Shown here in pieces: positions 8,485-18,995 of a stretch of DNA of 45,252 nucleotides; within the stretch, counting starts at the first letter, position 1, and each line of letters starts with the position of its first letter. The notes under the pieces are model-generated. The model was given only the letters and a program-made list of their open reading frames with translations, was not told the origin of the DNA and searched no databases. The position numbers and the translations under genes are program-made. This stretch comes from Klebsiella pneumoniae. Its GTDB lineage: Bacteria; Myxococcota_A; UBA796; GCA-2862545. The stretch is taken from the NCBI GenBank assembly GCA_945861065.1, contig CAMASI010000029.1:1-45252 (forward strand), given 5' to 3'.

Positions 8485-11062
8485 GAGCCGCCACGCCTGC
8501 TGCCAAGCGCGCCACCGGAACCCGGAACGGGGAACAACTCACGGCGTCCAGCCCAATCCGGTGAAAGAATGCGATTCCCGACGGGTCGCCAGCGTGTTCG
8601 CCACAAGCGGTCAGTTCCAACGATGGTTTCGTTTGCCGACCCTTACGCGTGGCATGTTCGACCAGGGCGCCAACGCCTTCTTCGTCGAATTGTGTCATCG
8701 GGCTCACGGTCACGACGCCAGCCTCGAGCCACGCAGGAAGAAATTGGCCGAGGTCGTCTCGCGACAGGCCCCACACCGTCTGCGTCAGGTCATTCGTGCC
8801 AAACGAAAAGAAATCCGCGTGGACCGCAACCTGGTCCGCAAGCAACGCAGCCCGCGGCAACTCGATCATCGTCCCCACGCGCACTTCAATCGACCGGCCC
8901 TGTTCCGCCATCACCGCATCGGCGACTTGGTGAACCAAAGCGCGCATCAGCTTGAGTTCGTTCGGGTGCGCGACGAAGGGCACCATGACCTCCGGAAACA
9001 CCGCCACACCTTCGTTCGCAACGGCGCACGCCGCCTCATACAACGCCCGAACTTGCATTCGATACAGTTCCGGCTTGAGCAATCCCACGCGCACGCCACG
9101 GTTTCCGAGCATCGGATTGACGTCGCGCATCGTTTCGACGCGGGCCGCAAGCGCCTCCGACCGCATTCCGAGTTCCGCGGCCACCGAGGACACGTCTTCT
9201 GGGCGAGTGGGCAGAAACGACGTCATCGGCGGGTCGAGCAGGCGGATGCACACCGGATAGCCGTCCATCGCGCGAAACAACGCGGCGAATGCCTCCCGCT
9301 GCTGCGGCAGGACTTCCGCGAGGGCCCGCGACCGGGCGCGTCCGTCCTCAGCAAGGATCGCCCTCCGCAGAGCGCGCAAGCTGTCAGGCTGGAAGAAACT
9401 ATGTTCAGTACGGCACAAACCGACGCCACGTGCCCCGAGCGCACGCGCGCGTAAAGCGTCGGCCGCCGTATCGGCATTGGCGAGTACCCGGAGGCGCGCC
9501 ACGCCGTCCGCCCACCCTAGAAGCACGCCCAGTGCCCCTGTCGCTGCTTCCGGCGCCACGGTCTCCACACGGCCCAGCATCACCTCCCCGGTGCCACCGT
9601 CGATGGTCAACCAGTCGCCCTTCCTGACGACGGCATCATTCGCGTAAAACAACGACCTACCGGGATCGACGCTGATCTCCTGGCAGCCGACGATGCAAGG
9701 CACACCCTTCTCGCGCGCAGCCACCGCCGCGTGGCTCGTTTGCCCTCCGCGCTGCGTCAACACGCCGGCGGCGACCGCGAACGCTTGAAGGTCCTCCGGC
9801 GTGGTGTCCACGCGAACGAGGATTGCGGGTTCCCCTTGAGCGGCGAGGTCTTCGCATTCGCTCACATCAAATGCGACCCGGCCTGTCGCTGCGCCCGGAC
9901 TGGCGTCGAGCCCCTTGGCGATGACCCGGCCCTTTTTGTCCACGGCGATGACCGGTCGGAGCAGTGTTTCCAACACGCGGGGATCGACGCGCAACAGCGC
10001 CTCTGGTTTCGAGATCGCGCCTGAATCGCACAAATCCACCGCAATCTGAACAGCGGCGGCAGCGGAACGACGCAAAGGCGCGGCGCCTACGATCCACAAG
10101 GCGCCACGCTCTACGACGAAGTCGAGTTCGATGGCGTCGCGAAAATCCTTTTCCAGCGCGTTCGTGTGGGTCGACAATTGCTCTCTGGCGGCACCACAAT
10201 GGGTGGCGAATGCGTCCGAGCCCCCGTCGATCGGCTGCCCGTCCGATTCGCCACCTTCCGCCGAATTACCGGCGATCCATTCGCCCACCAGCCCGGGCGC
10301 ACCCGTGCGTGGGTCTCTGCTGCTGACACGACCATTTCCCGAGTCCGAACCGAGATGTTCGATCACCCTGCGCTGCACGATAATGGAGGCCCCGGCTTCG
10401 TCCGGCAGCCCGCGCTGGCGGCGATGGTACCGAGCCCGCGCTGCCGCGTAGGCAGTCATCCGCGCTGTGAGCGCTCGCACCAACTGTTCTACCGGGTCGT
10501 CGGGTATGCTCAGTCCCATTTCTCGGACGACAGCCAGCATTCTCTCAGCCAGACCGGTCAACATCCCCACGTCTTCCGAGTGCGCCCAGCCCGTCGGCAT
10601 CGCGGCCTCTACGCGATCGAATCTCGAGCGATGTACGCCAAGGACGACTTCCGCGTAGCCTCGAACGAACCGACGCCATGCGTGCAATGCTGCCGCCTGT
10701 GAACCCGCCCAGTGCACGCCCGCCTCGACGACGGCTTTCGTCAGCCCCAAATCCAAAACCGACTCACCCACGCCGGCCGCAGACGCCCCTGATCGCACCG
10801 CAAGCAACAAGGGCCGTGATGGATCGCCTAGCCGACTGCCGGTTTGGTCGGACAATGCGCCCAGCGCCGCCACCACGCCATCGCGTAACCCTACTGGCCA
10901 TTGGTCGCTCGCGCCCACGAACTGCAAGGTGGCTCCGGACTCTACGATAAATCCAGGAGGCACTGGGACGCCCAACAGCGTCATGCGACACAGGGCCACA
11001 CCCTTGGGTCCAAGCCGCTGTTCAGAATCGGCGGGCAACGCCTTGTGAAACGGATGAATCAT
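8477..11062 (-). CDS. ppdK: Pyruvate, phosphate dikinase-like protein (divergent ATP-binding half)
   Basis: An 861-residue protein with PPDK layout: N-terminal nucleotide domain, swivelling phosphohistidine domain, C-terminal PEP/pyruvate barrel. The phosphohistidine is His444 in [18 protein letters not shown]. The barrel is well kept: [63 protein letters not shown], the proton-donor Cys820 in [11 protein letters not shown], and SCSPFRVP. The N-terminal half is much less typical: the SVRSGA core is there as AVRSGAS, but the following Met/Gly-rich loop and the QTRxGKR motif are replaced ([15 protein letters not shown]). The ATP half-reaction may thus be altered or lost. PEP synthase is less likely given the barrel motifs. 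Its ATG overlaps the glyQS stop (ATGA), so it is coupled to glycyl-tRNA synthetase. Confidence 0.82.
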   Translation of the reverse strand: MIHPFHKALPADSEQRLGPKGVALCRMTLLGVPVPPGFIVESGATLQFVGASDQWPVGLRDGVVAALGALSDQTGSRLGDPSRPLLLAVRSGASAAGVGESVLDLGLTKAVVEAGVHWAGSQAAALHAWRRFVRGYAEVVLGVHRSRFDRVEAAMPTGWAHSEDVGMLTGLAERMLAVVREMGLSIPDDPVEQLVRALTARMTAYAAARARYHRRQRGLPDEAGASIIVQRRVIEHLGSDSGNGRVSSRDPRTGAPGLVGEWIAGNSAEGGESDGQPIDGGSDAFATHCGAAREQLSTHTNALEKDFRDAIELDFVVERGALWIVGAAPLRRSAAAAVQIAVDLCDSGAISKPEALLRVDPRVLETLLRPVIAVDKKGRVIAKGLDASPGAATGRVAFDVSECEDLAAQGEPAILVRVDTTPEDLQAFAVAAGVLTQRGGQTSHAAVAAREKGVPCIVGCQEISVDPGRSLFYANDAVVRKGDWLTIDGGTGEVMLGRVETVAPEAATGALGVLLGWADGVARLRVLANADTAADALRARALGARGVGLCRTEHSFFQPDSLRALRRAILAEDGRARSRALAEVLPQQREAFAALFRAMDGYPVCIRLLDPPMTSFLPTRPEDVSSVAAELGMRSEALAARVETMRDVNPMLGNRGVRVGLLKPELYRMQVRALYEAACAVANEGVAVFPEVMVPFVAHPNELKLMRALVHQVADAVMAEQGRSIEVRVGTMIELPRAALLADQVAVHADFFSFGTNDLTQTVWGLSRDDLGQFLPAWLEAGVVTVSPMTQFDEEGVGALVEHATRKGRQTKPSLELTACGEHAGDPSGIAFFHRIGLDAVSCSPFRVPVARLAAGVAALS

Positions 11063-14000
11063 GACGGCCTCGATGCGATTTTGGAAAAGTCTGCGAGACG
11101 CAGGAACGTCGTGGAAACCGACCGGAGCAGCCCGAGTCGCGCGGCCCGCTCAGCCGGATCCGGCGAATCCACCATGACGGCGTCGAATAACGCCGCTACC
11201 GGCTGTTGCAGCGAAAGGATGTGGCGAAATGCCCCGTCCATGTCGAGCTGCTCGACCGCTTCGGCCACGGCGGCGTCGGCCTCACGGGCACAATGAAAAA
11301 GGGTTCGTTCCGCCTCCACCGTCAAGGATGAGAATTCCGGCAGAGGGAAATCGGTGCCTTTCGTGATGTTGGCGACCCGCTTGAAGGTTTGAAGCACGGG
11401 ACCGAGGTCAGCTTCGTTTGCGAGCGCCACGACCGCCTTGAGTTTTCGATCAAGAACCACAGGATCGGAGGGACCGACGGCGAATACCGCCTCGACAAGA
11501 TCGGTCGCCGCGCCCGACGAATCCGCGCGCTGGCGTGTGAGAATGAAGTCCACGAGCTCCTGGACCAGTCCGTCGGCACCCTTTGGCGTCGCCCCCGTTC
11601 CTTGCGCCGCGCGCCATTTGTCGAAGGCCACGCCATCGGCCAGCGCCTCGGCATGTACGCCGTCAATCGCCGTGCGAATCCACGCTCGGAGGTCACAACG
11701 AACGCCATGGCGCACCAAGGTTGTCACGATTCCGAGCGCCGCGCGTCGACTCCCTTGTGGATCATTGCCCTTGGGCGCCATGCCAATGCCAAAACAGCCG
11801 ACGAGCTGATCCAAGCGGTCCGCGAGCGCCAGCGTCACGCCCGCCGACGTCGTGGCCACGGCGTCGCCAGCGAACCGAGGAAGCCAGTGTTCTTCGATTG
11901 CCACCGCGACGTCGAAGGATTCGCCCTGCGCGAACGCATACAAGCGCCCCATATGCCCCTGAAGTTCGGGAAACTCATTGACCATTGCGGAGACCAAATC
12001 GGATTTCGCCAACCGCCCGGCGCGGGCAACCACGGCAACGTCCGCGCCACACGCACCCGCTAGCTGCTGCCCCAATGCCGTGATCCGCCGGGCGCGACAG
12101 GCCATGTGCCCGAGGCCGCGAATCCACACCATTCGCGCAAGTCCGTCGTCACCCTCTTCGAGCCGACGTTTTCGGTCGGCTGCGAAGAAGAAACGTGCGT
12201 CATCGAAACGCGCGAGCAGGACCGAGGCCATGCCTTCCGCGATGGCTCGTTCGTCGCCTTCCGGCGCATTGGAAATAGCGACGAAATAGTGCGTCAGTTT
12301 CCCGGCACGCCATACCGGAAAGTAGCGCTGATGCTTGCGCATGGCTTCCACGAGCAACCGGGAAGGCAATTCCAACAACGCCTCATCGAAGGTGCCGACG
12401 ATGAGTTTCGGCCATTCCACGAGGTGCGTGACCTCTTCCACCAATTCGTCATCGGTGACTAAATCCGCGCCCAGGGCCTGAAGGGCGCTCGCCAATAACT
12501 CGCGGATTTGATGTTCCCGAACCGCCAAATCGGGTTCGACCTGTCGAGCAGCGAGCCCCGAAAGCCACGCGGCTGGACTGTCAAACGTAAATGTCGGGTC
12601 GTTTGCCAGACGGTGTCCGACCGAAACATTTCCGGCGACAATTCCCATGACTTCACAGGGGATAACGGTTGAACCCAACAGCGCGTTTACACGAGACAGC
12701 GGCCGACCAAATCGAGGCCCGCCAGACCCCCACTCCATCGACTTCGTAAACGGCAGGCCAGCGACGACCGACCCCAACCCCGCCGCGACCAAGTCGATCG
12801 CCCGTTCGCCGCCCTCAGCGACCACCAACGCCACAACGTTGCCCTTGGGCGTGGGTCTTAAAACGAGCGATTCGACGGAGGCCCCCTTGCCTGTCGCAAA
12901 TCCGATCGCCGCGGGTGTCGGCTTGCCCGCAGCATCAAAACACCGATCGGCCGGCGGGCCCGTGACTACACGTTCGCTAAAGGGGCGGGAAGGCGCGACA
13001 TCGTCGATGACCACGCACAAACGTCGGGGCGTGGCGTAGGTACGGACCTCGCCGTGTTCAAGATCGCGCAGCAGGCCGAGCAGGCCGAGCCTGAGTGCTT
13101 CAAGGGCGGGCCGGACCATGCTGGCGGGGAGTTCCTCCGTCACGAGTTCGATGAGCAACGAGGCTGGGCCGGTCGGGCCGGTCGACGATCCTGTGGGTCC
13201 CGACCGCGGAGCGACAAATTCCGCCGCCGCCGCTTTGTCTGAGAGCCAAACCTCCGAACAGCGCACCGCGAGTTCACGGATGCCTTTGATGTACCGGGCG
13301 CGCTCTGCCACAGAAATCGCGCCGCGTGCCAACAGCAGGTTGAACAAGTGGCTTGTGCTAATGGCCTGGTCGTACGCCGGAAGCGCGACGCCCAACGCGC
13401 ACAACCGGCGGCATTCCTGGTCCGCGCGACGGTACTGCTCGAACAACCAGTCGGTATCCGCCAACTCGAAGTTGTAGCTGGACTGCTCCACCTCATTTCG
13501 GTGGAACACGTCCCCGTAGGTGACCCCGGCCACCCATTCGATGTCGTACACGCTGCGCTTGCCTTGCAAGGCCATCGTGAGGCGTTCGAGACCGTAGGTA
13601 TACTCCACCGGAATCGGCCGCAGCGCGTGGCCCGCAACCTGCTGGAAGTAGGTATATTGGCTCACCTCCATGCCGTTGAGCCACACCTCCCAACCCAAGC
13701 CCCAAGCGCCGAGCGTCGGACTCTCCCAATCATCTTCCACAAACCGCAAATCGTGGCGACGTCGATCGATTCCGAGCGCATCCAGGCTGCGCAGGTACAG
13801 GTCCTGCGAATCCGACGGCGACGGCTTGAGGATCACCTGGAACTGGTAGTACTGACCGAGGCGGTTGGGATTGTCACCATACCGGGCGTCACCAGGTCTC
13901 CGAGACGGTTGCACAAACGCTGCGCGCCAGGGACCTGACCCAAGGGTGCGCAGGACGGTCGCCGGATGAAAGGTCGCAGCGCCCATCATCAGGTCGTGGG

Positions 14001-14070
14001 GCTGAAGCACCACGCAGCCCTGGCCACCCCAGTAGCGTTGTAGGGTAGCGATAACGTCCTGGAAATACAC
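11059..14070 (-). CDS. glyQS: Glycyl-tRNA synthetase, fused alpha and beta chains
   Basis: A 1003-residue single chain joining both subunits of the bacterial tetrameric glycyl-tRNA synthetase. Residues 1 to about 285 are the alpha part (GlyQ), with [69 protein letters not shown] and [11 protein letters not shown] Gly/Ser/Thr/Pro linker follows at about 290-305. The rest is the beta part (GlyS), starting [15 protein letters not shown] and including [28 protein letters not shown], an HD-like middle region and the DALR-type tail. The start is GTG 14070 with GGAGG about 5 nt upstream. Alpha-beta fusions occur in chlamydiae and a few other groups; most bacteria keep two genes. It is first in an operon with the PPDK-like gene. 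Confidence 0.93.
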   Translation of the reverse strand: MYFQDVIATLQRYWGGQGCVVLQPHDLMMGAATFHPATVLRTLGSGPWRAAFVQPSRRPGDARYGDNPNRLGQYYQFQVILKPSPSDSQDLYLRSLDALGIDRRRHDLRFVEDDWESPTLGAWGLGWEVWLNGMEVSQYTYFQQVAGHALRPIPVEYTYGLERLTMALQGKRSVYDIEWVAGVTYGDVFHRNEVEQSSYNFELADTDWLFEQYRRADQECRRLCALGVALPAYDQAISTSHLFNLLLARGAISVAERARYIKGIRELAVRCSEVWLSDKAAAAEFVAPRSGPTGSSTGPTGPASLLIELVTEELPASMVRPALEALRLGLLGLLRDLEHGEVRTYATPRRLCVVIDDVAPSRPFSERVVTGPPADRCFDAAGKPTPAAIGFATGKGASVESLVLRPTPKGNVVALVVAEGGERAIDLVAAGLGSVVAGLPFTKSMEWGSGGPRFGRPLSRVNALLGSTVIPCEVMGIVAGNVSVGHRLANDPTFTFDSPAAWLSGLAARQVEPDLAVREHQIRELLASALQALGADLVTDDELVEEVTHLVEWPKLIVGTFDEALLELPSRLLVEAMRKHQRYFPVWRAGKLTHYFVAISNAPEGDERAIAEGMASVLLARFDDARFFFAADRKRRLEEGDDGLARMVWIRGLGHMACRARRITALGQQLAGACGADVAVVARAGRLAKSDLVSAMVNEFPELQGHMGRLYAFAQGESFDVAVAIEEHWLPRFAGDAVATTSAGVTLALADRLDQLVGCFGIGMAPKGNDPQGSRRAALGIVTTLVRHGVRCDLRAWIRTAIDGVHAEALADGVAFDKWRAAQGTGATPKGADGLVQELVDFILTRQRADSSGAATDLVEAVFAVGPSDPVVLDRKLKAVVALANEADLGPVLQTFKRVANITKGTDFPLPEFSSLTVEAERTLFHCAREADAAVAEAVEQLDMDGAFRHILSLQQPVAALFDAVMVDSPDPAERAARLGLLRSVSTTFLRLADFSKIASRPS

Positions 14071-14159
14071 CCGCTCCTCCGGCGGGTGCGGGTACCCCGT
14101 GTCACTCCCGAGGGCACGGCGCGACCGTGCGGGCTATGGTCCGGCCCGGAGGCGATCGG

Positions 14160-15347
14160 ATGCGCGCGTGGACGGTGACGGTGTGGGTCGTCGCGGTGGG
14201 ATGCGGCAAGAACGCTCCAGATGAATCGGACGATACGGCGGGAGGGCCGCCCCCGATCCCGCCCGCCTCCTTTCTGACGGATGCCATCGCGCTCGACATG
14301 GACGGCGCCGTGGATCCTGCGACGTTGACGATGCATCAAGTGGCTGACACTTGGACCGCGGCGCTTCAAGTCCTGCTCGCAGACTCCGAAGTGCAGAACC
14401 GTCTCAACGTGCACAATGGCCCGTCGTTGCGATCCGCGCTGGAGATTTGTTGGGAGCGCCCAAGCCCCGCGATGTCGGAGTTCACCATCAACTACGACGC
14501 CTGTGAGTCGGCCTACGGCATGAAGGGCGGCGTGCGCGTCGAGGACCATCCGTCGGGTCCGCTGCTGTTCAACTTCCTGAGCTTTGTCGTTGGCGACCGT
14601 GAGATCGGTGGCGTTCTCGGGCTCGACGCCGTTGCCGCCCCATTCCAATGGGTCGTGTACGAGACCGACACCTTTAGCCCAGGGCTGGACAACCGGGTCC
14701 CCATCACGGTCACCGTCGACGGCCTTCAGAATTCGACGAGCTACAACGGCGGTCTAAAATACGACCCAATCCCAGCTCCGTCCTTCAAGATGTGGGGCGT
14801 CGCCGACATCCTTACGATCGACAGCTCCGCATATCAGATCATCCTTGGCGGCACCGACCAAACGCTAAGCCCAACCGTCGTGCCGGACACGGCCGTGGGC
14901 TCCACCTGCGAATGGCAAGCATGCCGGTGCACAACGTCCGGAACCAACTCCTACGTGGGCACATTCGCCCTGGGCGAAGTGCGGATCGATCTCGACGACT
15001 TGCAGGACGCGGACGACGGCTTCGACGACCCGGAGCTCAAGTTTCCGTCGGAACAGCTGCTGGCGGGTCGGTTCGACGTCACCACCACCGGCTGCGGCGA
15101 ATACGATGCCACGTTCTTGGCTGACGCCGAGGTCTCCTTCTATGTGGAAGCAGTGGCCCTCGAGTCTGAGATTCAGAAGCAGTGCGAGTTGTTGTTGATC
15201 CCCGATGAGCACCACTGTCTCGAACTTATCGGCGCGGCGCGAGCCTCTGCGGGCATCACGCTCACAATGGACGCCGACAAGTTGAGCAAGGCCGCACAAA
15301 GGGCCGTCCGGGACAGTTTCGACGACTCCTGGTGTGTCGGCGATTAA
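14160..15347 (+). CDS. Predicted lipoprotein of unknown function
   Basis: A 395-residue protein. The N-terminus MRAWTVTVWVVAVGCGKNA is a lipoprotein signal with a lipobox ending VAVGC, Cys16 being the likely lipidated residue. The following DESDD puts acidic residues at +5 and beyond. I chose ATG 14160 rather than an ATG 33 nt earlier because it places the signal at the very N-terminus. The mature part is acidic and probably beta-rich, with cysteines in ICWER, YDACES, STCEWQACRC, TGCGEYD, KQCELLL and HHCLEL. No family is recognised. It is divergent from glyQS and ends 2 nt before the coaX stop on the other strand, so it is transcribed alone. Confidence 0.7.
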   Translation: MRAWTVTVWVVAVGCGKNAPDESDDTAGGPPPIPPASFLTDAIALDMDGAVDPATLTMHQVADTWTAALQVLLADSEVQNRLNVHNGPSLRSALEICWERPSPAMSEFTINYDACESAYGMKGGVRVEDHPSGPLLFNFLSFVVGDREIGGVLGLDAVAAPFQWVVYETDTFSPGLDNRVPITVTVDGLQNSTSYNGGLKYDPIPAPSFKMWGVADILTIDSSAYQIILGGTDQTLSPTVVPDTAVGSTCEWQACRCTTSGTNSYVGTFALGEVRIDLDDLQDADDGFDDPELKFPSEQLLAGRFDVTTTGCGEYDATFLADAEVSFYVEAVALESEIQKQCELLLIPDEHHCLELIGAARASAGITLTMDADKLSKAAQRAVRDSFDDSWCVGD

Positions 15348-15349
15348 AA

Positions 15350-16111
15350 TCAGCGGTTTTTCGCGTAAATCAGCGCCAAACCCCGTAGCGTCAAGTGCGG
15401 GTCCACCTCGGAAATCACGGTGCTTCCGCGTCCGAGCAGGTTGGCGAGCCCCCCAGTGGCGACGACCTTGGCCTCCGGGTCCAACTCGTCCCGACACCGA
15501 GTAGCAAGCGCGTCCACAAGGCCTAAATACCCGAAAAAAAGGCCCGACTGCATCGCGTGTACCGTGTTGCGACCGATGGCTGTCGGGGGACGTTGAACCT
15601 CGATGCGCGGCAACTGTGCGGTCCGCGCATAGAGCGCCTCCTCGGAAATGCGGAAGCCCGGCGCGATCGCGCCCCCCACGTACTCGCCCGCTGCATTGAC
15701 GCAGTCAAAGGTTGTGGCCGTGCCGAAGTCCACGATCACGAGGGAGCCTCCCCACCGGGCGCGTGCCGCCACCGCATTCACGATTCGGTCCGCGCCGACC
15801 TCCCTCGGGTTGTCCGTCCGCACCTTGATCCCGGTCTTGACGCCGCGACCGACGACCATGGGTTCGGTCGCCAGGTAGACTCGAAGCGCTTTCTCCAGGT
15901 TGAAGACCCCAGAAGGCACAACGGAGGACAAGATCGCGCCTTCGATCTCATTGGCAACAACGCCACGGTGTGCCAGGAGTTGCAACAACAACGCCCCAGT
16001 TTCGTCGGTGGTCCGGGGCGCGGTGGTCACGCGGAACGTGTGCACGACCTCCTGATCGCGAATGACGCCGAAAACCGTATTCGTGTTGCCCACGTCAGCT
16101 GCCAGAATCAC
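15350..16111 (-). CDS. coaX: Type III pantothenate kinase
   Basis: About 253 residues of the CoaX family, the first step of coenzyme A synthesis (pantothenate to 4'-phosphopantothenate) in the cytoplasm; type III enzymes are ASKHA-fold and usually need a monovalent cation. Seen: the phosphate loop AADVGNTNTVFG, GVKTGIKVRTDNPREVGADR, VIVDFGTATTFDCV, GGAIAPGF and VVATGGLANLL. I chose GTG 16111 (MILAADVGNTNT) because GGAGG sits 5 nt upstream and the usual family start falls there; a TTG at 16129 is possible. The later CoA-pathway gene coaD is also in this window but 20 kb away. The gene converges with the preceding lipoprotein gene and is divergent from the aspartic peptidase. Confidence 0.92.
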   Translation of the reverse strand: MILAADVGNTNTVFGVIRDQEVVHTFRVTTAPRTTDETGALLLQLLAHRGVVANEIEGAILSSVVPSGVFNLEKALRVYLATEPMVVGRGVKTGIKVRTDNPREVGADRIVNAVAARARWGGSLVIVDFGTATTFDCVNAAGEYVGGAIAPGFRISEEALYARTAQLPRIEVQRPPTAIGRNTVHAMQSGLFFGYLGLVDALATRCRDELDPEAKVVATGGLANLLGRGSTVISEVDPHLTLRGLALIYAKNR

Positions 16112-16234
16112 CCTCACCTCCGGGCGCAACTTCTATCGCGGAGATTGTCTCCGTTTGTGCCGAAGGAAACGCGTTCGTTTCGGCCAAGGCAGAGCGCCCG
16201 GCGATGCGCTACCAAGAGAGAAGGAGGCGCGGTG

Positions 16235-18232
16235 GTGCTCTCGGCGATTTCGGCGGCGGCTTTCGCCGATGCGCCCGTCGCCGTGGACCTGCTCCGCTTG
16301 GCGCCGGATCACCCGCGGATCTTCGTGCAAGCGGACCTGCCGTCCGGACGGCCGGGTCTGTTCCTGGTGGACACGGGCGCCGACATCAGCGCGATCTCCG
16401 GTGAAACCGCCGCAGAACTCGGACTCGAAATCACCGTCGGATGCGGCGAGTTGTCCGGCCTGTCTGGACGGGCGCGGATGGACTGCGCGTCGCTGCCCGA
16501 GATTCGATTTTCGGGGCTGGTCGTGCCCGATGTGCAGGTCGCGGTCGACGTCCCCGGCCTGACGACGTCCGCCGGGTTCATGCCGCTAGACGGCTTGTTG
16601 GGAAACAACGTCTGGGGCCGATTCTTAGTCGAACTTGATATCCACCAAGCGCGGCTCGTCCTTCACGCGCCCGACGCCGTCAAAGCACCCCGATTTGCAG
16701 AGTCCCTGCACTTTGACGGTCATCACGTGTACACCCCCATGACGGTGTGGACGGCCGAGAGCAAAGAGAGTGCGCCGGCCTTCGTGGCCCAAGTCGACAC
16801 GGGTGCGAGCGGACTCAAAGTGTGCGCGACCACCGGTGCAGCGTTGGGTGACGTGTGGACGGAGGGGCTGGAGTCACTTCGGGGGATCGGCGCCTCGGAA
16901 ACGCTGCCGCCCGTTCGTTTTCTCGAAACCACACGCCGAATACCGATTGACCGCGTGGCGCTTGGAGGACGCAAATTTGCCTTCCCAGATCAAGTTCAGT
17001 GGCTGTCCTTCGACGATAAAACGGGGCCCACCTGTCCCAGCGGGATCCGGGCGCTTTTGGGTTTCGAGTACCTCGCAGGCCACCACGTGTTTTTCGGGTA
17101 TGCTTCGGGCCATCTCTGGTTCGAGCGAAACAAGGGAAAGCCGCGCTACGTTGACGGCCACACGGTGTTGCTTGACCAGGACGTCGCCCGGTTCGGCACG
17201 TCACCCCAACGAGCGCTTCTCCGGTCTCGGTTGCTGACCGGCGCAGGACGCGAAGACGAGGCCCTAGCGCTGCTCCAAGGGGCGCTGGCGGATGATGCGC
17301 TGCCTGAGGACGACGAAGCGGACGCACGGGTCCTAGCCGCCGAACTGCTACGCGGAAACGGGGACCTCGCCGGCGGCCTGGCCGTATTGGCGCCCTTGAG
17401 TCCCGCACAATTGGTCGAATCCGGAGAACTGGTCGGCTCTGTGAACGGGATGGTGTTCGGTGGCCGCGTGGACGACGCTATGGAACTCGCCCGCGCCGCG
17501 GTCTTGGCACGCCCAGACGATGGGTGGGCGCACGTCGCATTGGCGGACGCGTTGCTCGCCGCCGGGGACGCCAACGGCGCAGGAGACGCGCTGGCGACAG
17601 CGGTCGAAGTCGAACAGTACGACGACGCCCACCTGCTGCGTCGGGCGCGGGTTGCCCTCGCCGAAGGCGATCGCTACGCCGCGATGTCGCATCTCCGACG
17701 TCTTCTCGACCTTTACCCGTTCGGCGGCACGTTCCTGTGGTTTTACGCGCTTCTTCTGGAGACGGACGCCGACCGCGACACGTTTCGGCAAGACATGGAA
17801 GCGGCCCTGACCCGTCTGCATCCTCCGAGTCGACCCGTCGACTTTGAAGTGGCTGCACTCCATGAGATCGGCGATCAGGATGCCGCGTTGGCACGCATGG
17901 CCGAAGGGACCGGCCTGTTGTGCGGCCCGCTACCGCCGGGGCCCGAACTGGACAATTGCCTCGCGTGGTTTCACGCCCTCGCTGGCGTCGAATTGGACGA
18001 CGCCGTTGCCCGAATCAATCGAGCACTTTCAATTGCTGGCGACCGCGCGGATTTCCTGGACACCGCGGCGATGGTGCACCTCGCACGGGGTGAATGGGAC
18101 GATGCCCTCGACAACGCACAGCACGCCGCTCGTCTGAGCCCCAACGACGTTTATATGGTGTGGCAAGCCGAACGCATTTCGGATCTCGTCAAGCTACGAT
18201 CGGGAGGAAGCCTTGTGGTTCCCGCTAATTGA
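16235..18232 (+). CDS. Exported aspartic peptidase with two retropepsin-like lobes and TPR tail
   Basis: A 665-residue protein. A short signal peptide (MLSAISAAAFA) precedes DAPVAVDLL. Two retropepsin-like units follow in one chain: Asp46 in LFLVDTGADISAIS, closing with DGLLGNNVWGRFLVELD; then Asp188 in FVAQVDTGASGLKVC, closing with RALLGFEYLAGHHVFFG. Retropepsins normally work as dimers with one Asp per chain, so here both catalytic aspartates may come from one polypeptide, as in pepsin. From about residue 320 the chain is helical with TPR-like repeats (for example RVDDAMELARAAVLARPDDGW and ARGEWDDALDNAQHAARLSP). Start GTG 16235 (or GTG 16232) follows AAGGAGG. The stop overlaps the thermonuclease gene. 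The substrate is unknown; clan membership is firm, activity is inference. Confidence 0.75.
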   Translation: MLSAISAAAFADAPVAVDLLRLAPDHPRIFVQADLPSGRPGLFLVDTGADISAISGETAAELGLEITVGCGELSGLSGRARMDCASLPEIRFSGLVVPDVQVAVDVPGLTTSAGFMPLDGLLGNNVWGRFLVELDIHQARLVLHAPDAVKAPRFAESLHFDGHHVYTPMTVWTAESKESAPAFVAQVDTGASGLKVCATTGAALGDVWTEGLESLRGIGASETLPPVRFLETTRRIPIDRVALGGRKFAFPDQVQWLSFDDKTGPTCPSGIRALLGFEYLAGHHVFFGYASGHLWFERNKGKPRYVDGHTVLLDQDVARFGTSPQRALLRSRLLTGAGREDEALALLQGALADDALPEDDEADARVLAAELLRGNGDLAGGLAVLAPLSPAQLVESGELVGSVNGMVFGGRVDDAMELARAAVLARPDDGWAHVALADALLAAGDANGAGDALATAVEVEQYDDAHLLRRARVALAEGDRYAAMSHLRRLLDLYPFGGTFLWFYALLLETDADRDTFRQDMEAALTRLHPPSRPVDFEVAALHEIGDQDAALARMAEGTGLLCGPLPPGPELDNCLAWFHALAGVELDDAVARINRALSIAGDRADFLDTAAMVHLARGEWDDALDNAQHAARLSPNDVYMVWQAERISDLVKLRSGGSLVVPAN

Positions 18233-18965
18233 CCCCGCAATCGCCGCGGACACGGTGCAACACGCCGTGGTCAAGTCCGTCTATGACGGCGACACATTGA
18301 CGCTTGCGGACGGCACCAAGGTTCGCCTGCGACACGTCAATACGCCAGAACTCAAGCCCGGCGAGACCTATGCTGCAGAGGCCCGCGACCTCGTCACCGG
18401 GCTGGTCCTAGGACGAGAGGTGGAGGTCATCGGCGAAGGCGAGCGGGATCGATATGGTCGTCTCATGGCCTCCATTCGCATCGACGGCGTGGACGTCGCG
18501 ACGCGCCTCGTCGAATCTGGGTTGGCGCATGTGTTTCTTGTGCCGCCTCGCATGCCCGATGTGCCCGACCTCCTTGCCGAACAGGCGGAGGCCAGGCTTG
18601 CAGCGCGGGGGCTTTGGGGTCCAGGGGGAATCGCGGGTCCGCTTCATTTGACCTCGTTCCACGCAAACGGCGGCCAAGACGTCACCGACCCCAACTCCGA
18701 ATACTTCCGGTTGTGCAACGTTTCCGATCGCCCGCTCGACCTTTCCGGCTGGACGGCCGGCGACGGCAGTGGGCGCACCTTTGCAATGCCGCTCGTCACC
18801 CTACCCCCAGGCGCGGCCGTCGCGGTTCACAGTGGAATTGGTGCCGACAGTGTTGCGGATGGGCACCTTTATTTGGGTTCTCCCCTGGCGCTCTGGCCCG
18901 ACGAAGGCGCAAGGCTGGTGATTCGCAATCCACAGGGTGCCGACGTCAGCACGCGGACCCCTTGA
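18213..18965 (+). CDS. Thermonuclease-like (SNase) protein with C-terminal lamin-tail-like domain
   Basis: A 250-residue protein. Residues about 15-140 are a staphylococcal-nuclease fold: VKSVYDGDTLTLADG, VRLRHVNTPELKPGE, YAAEARDLVTGLVLG, and ERDRYGRLMASIRIDG then LVESGLAHVF, which keep the Asp, Arg and Glu positions of active SNases. Residues about 150-250 resemble a lamin-tail domain (NSEYFRLCNVSDRPLDLSGW and LPPGAAVAVHSG). The start is TTG 18213, with GGAGG 5 nt upstream; a weak export signal (FPLIDPAIAADT) may be present. It overlaps the end of the peptidase gene by 20 nt, so both are likely co-translated. SNase-lamin-tail combinations are usually extracytoplasmic nucleases; here the partner peptidase also appears exported. 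Confidence 0.82.
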   Translation: MWFPLIDPAIAADTVQHAVVKSVYDGDTLTLADGTKVRLRHVNTPELKPGETYAAEARDLVTGLVLGREVEVIGEGERDRYGRLMASIRIDGVDVATRLVESGLAHVFLVPPRMPDVPDLLAEQAEARLAARGLWGPGGIAGPLHLTSFHANGGQDVTDPNSEYFRLCNVSDRPLDLSGWTAGDGSGRTFAMPLVTLPPGAAVAVHSGIGADSVADGHLYLGSPLALWPDEGARLVIRNPQGADVSTRTP

Positions 18966-18995
18966 CCTCACCGGGCAAAGGGGGCACTACGCATC

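Noticed and set aside
15557..16231. Long extension of the aspartic peptidase frame across coaX
   Set aside because: It lies antisense to a clear coaX gene; the AAGGAGG site and signal peptide mark the start near 16235.
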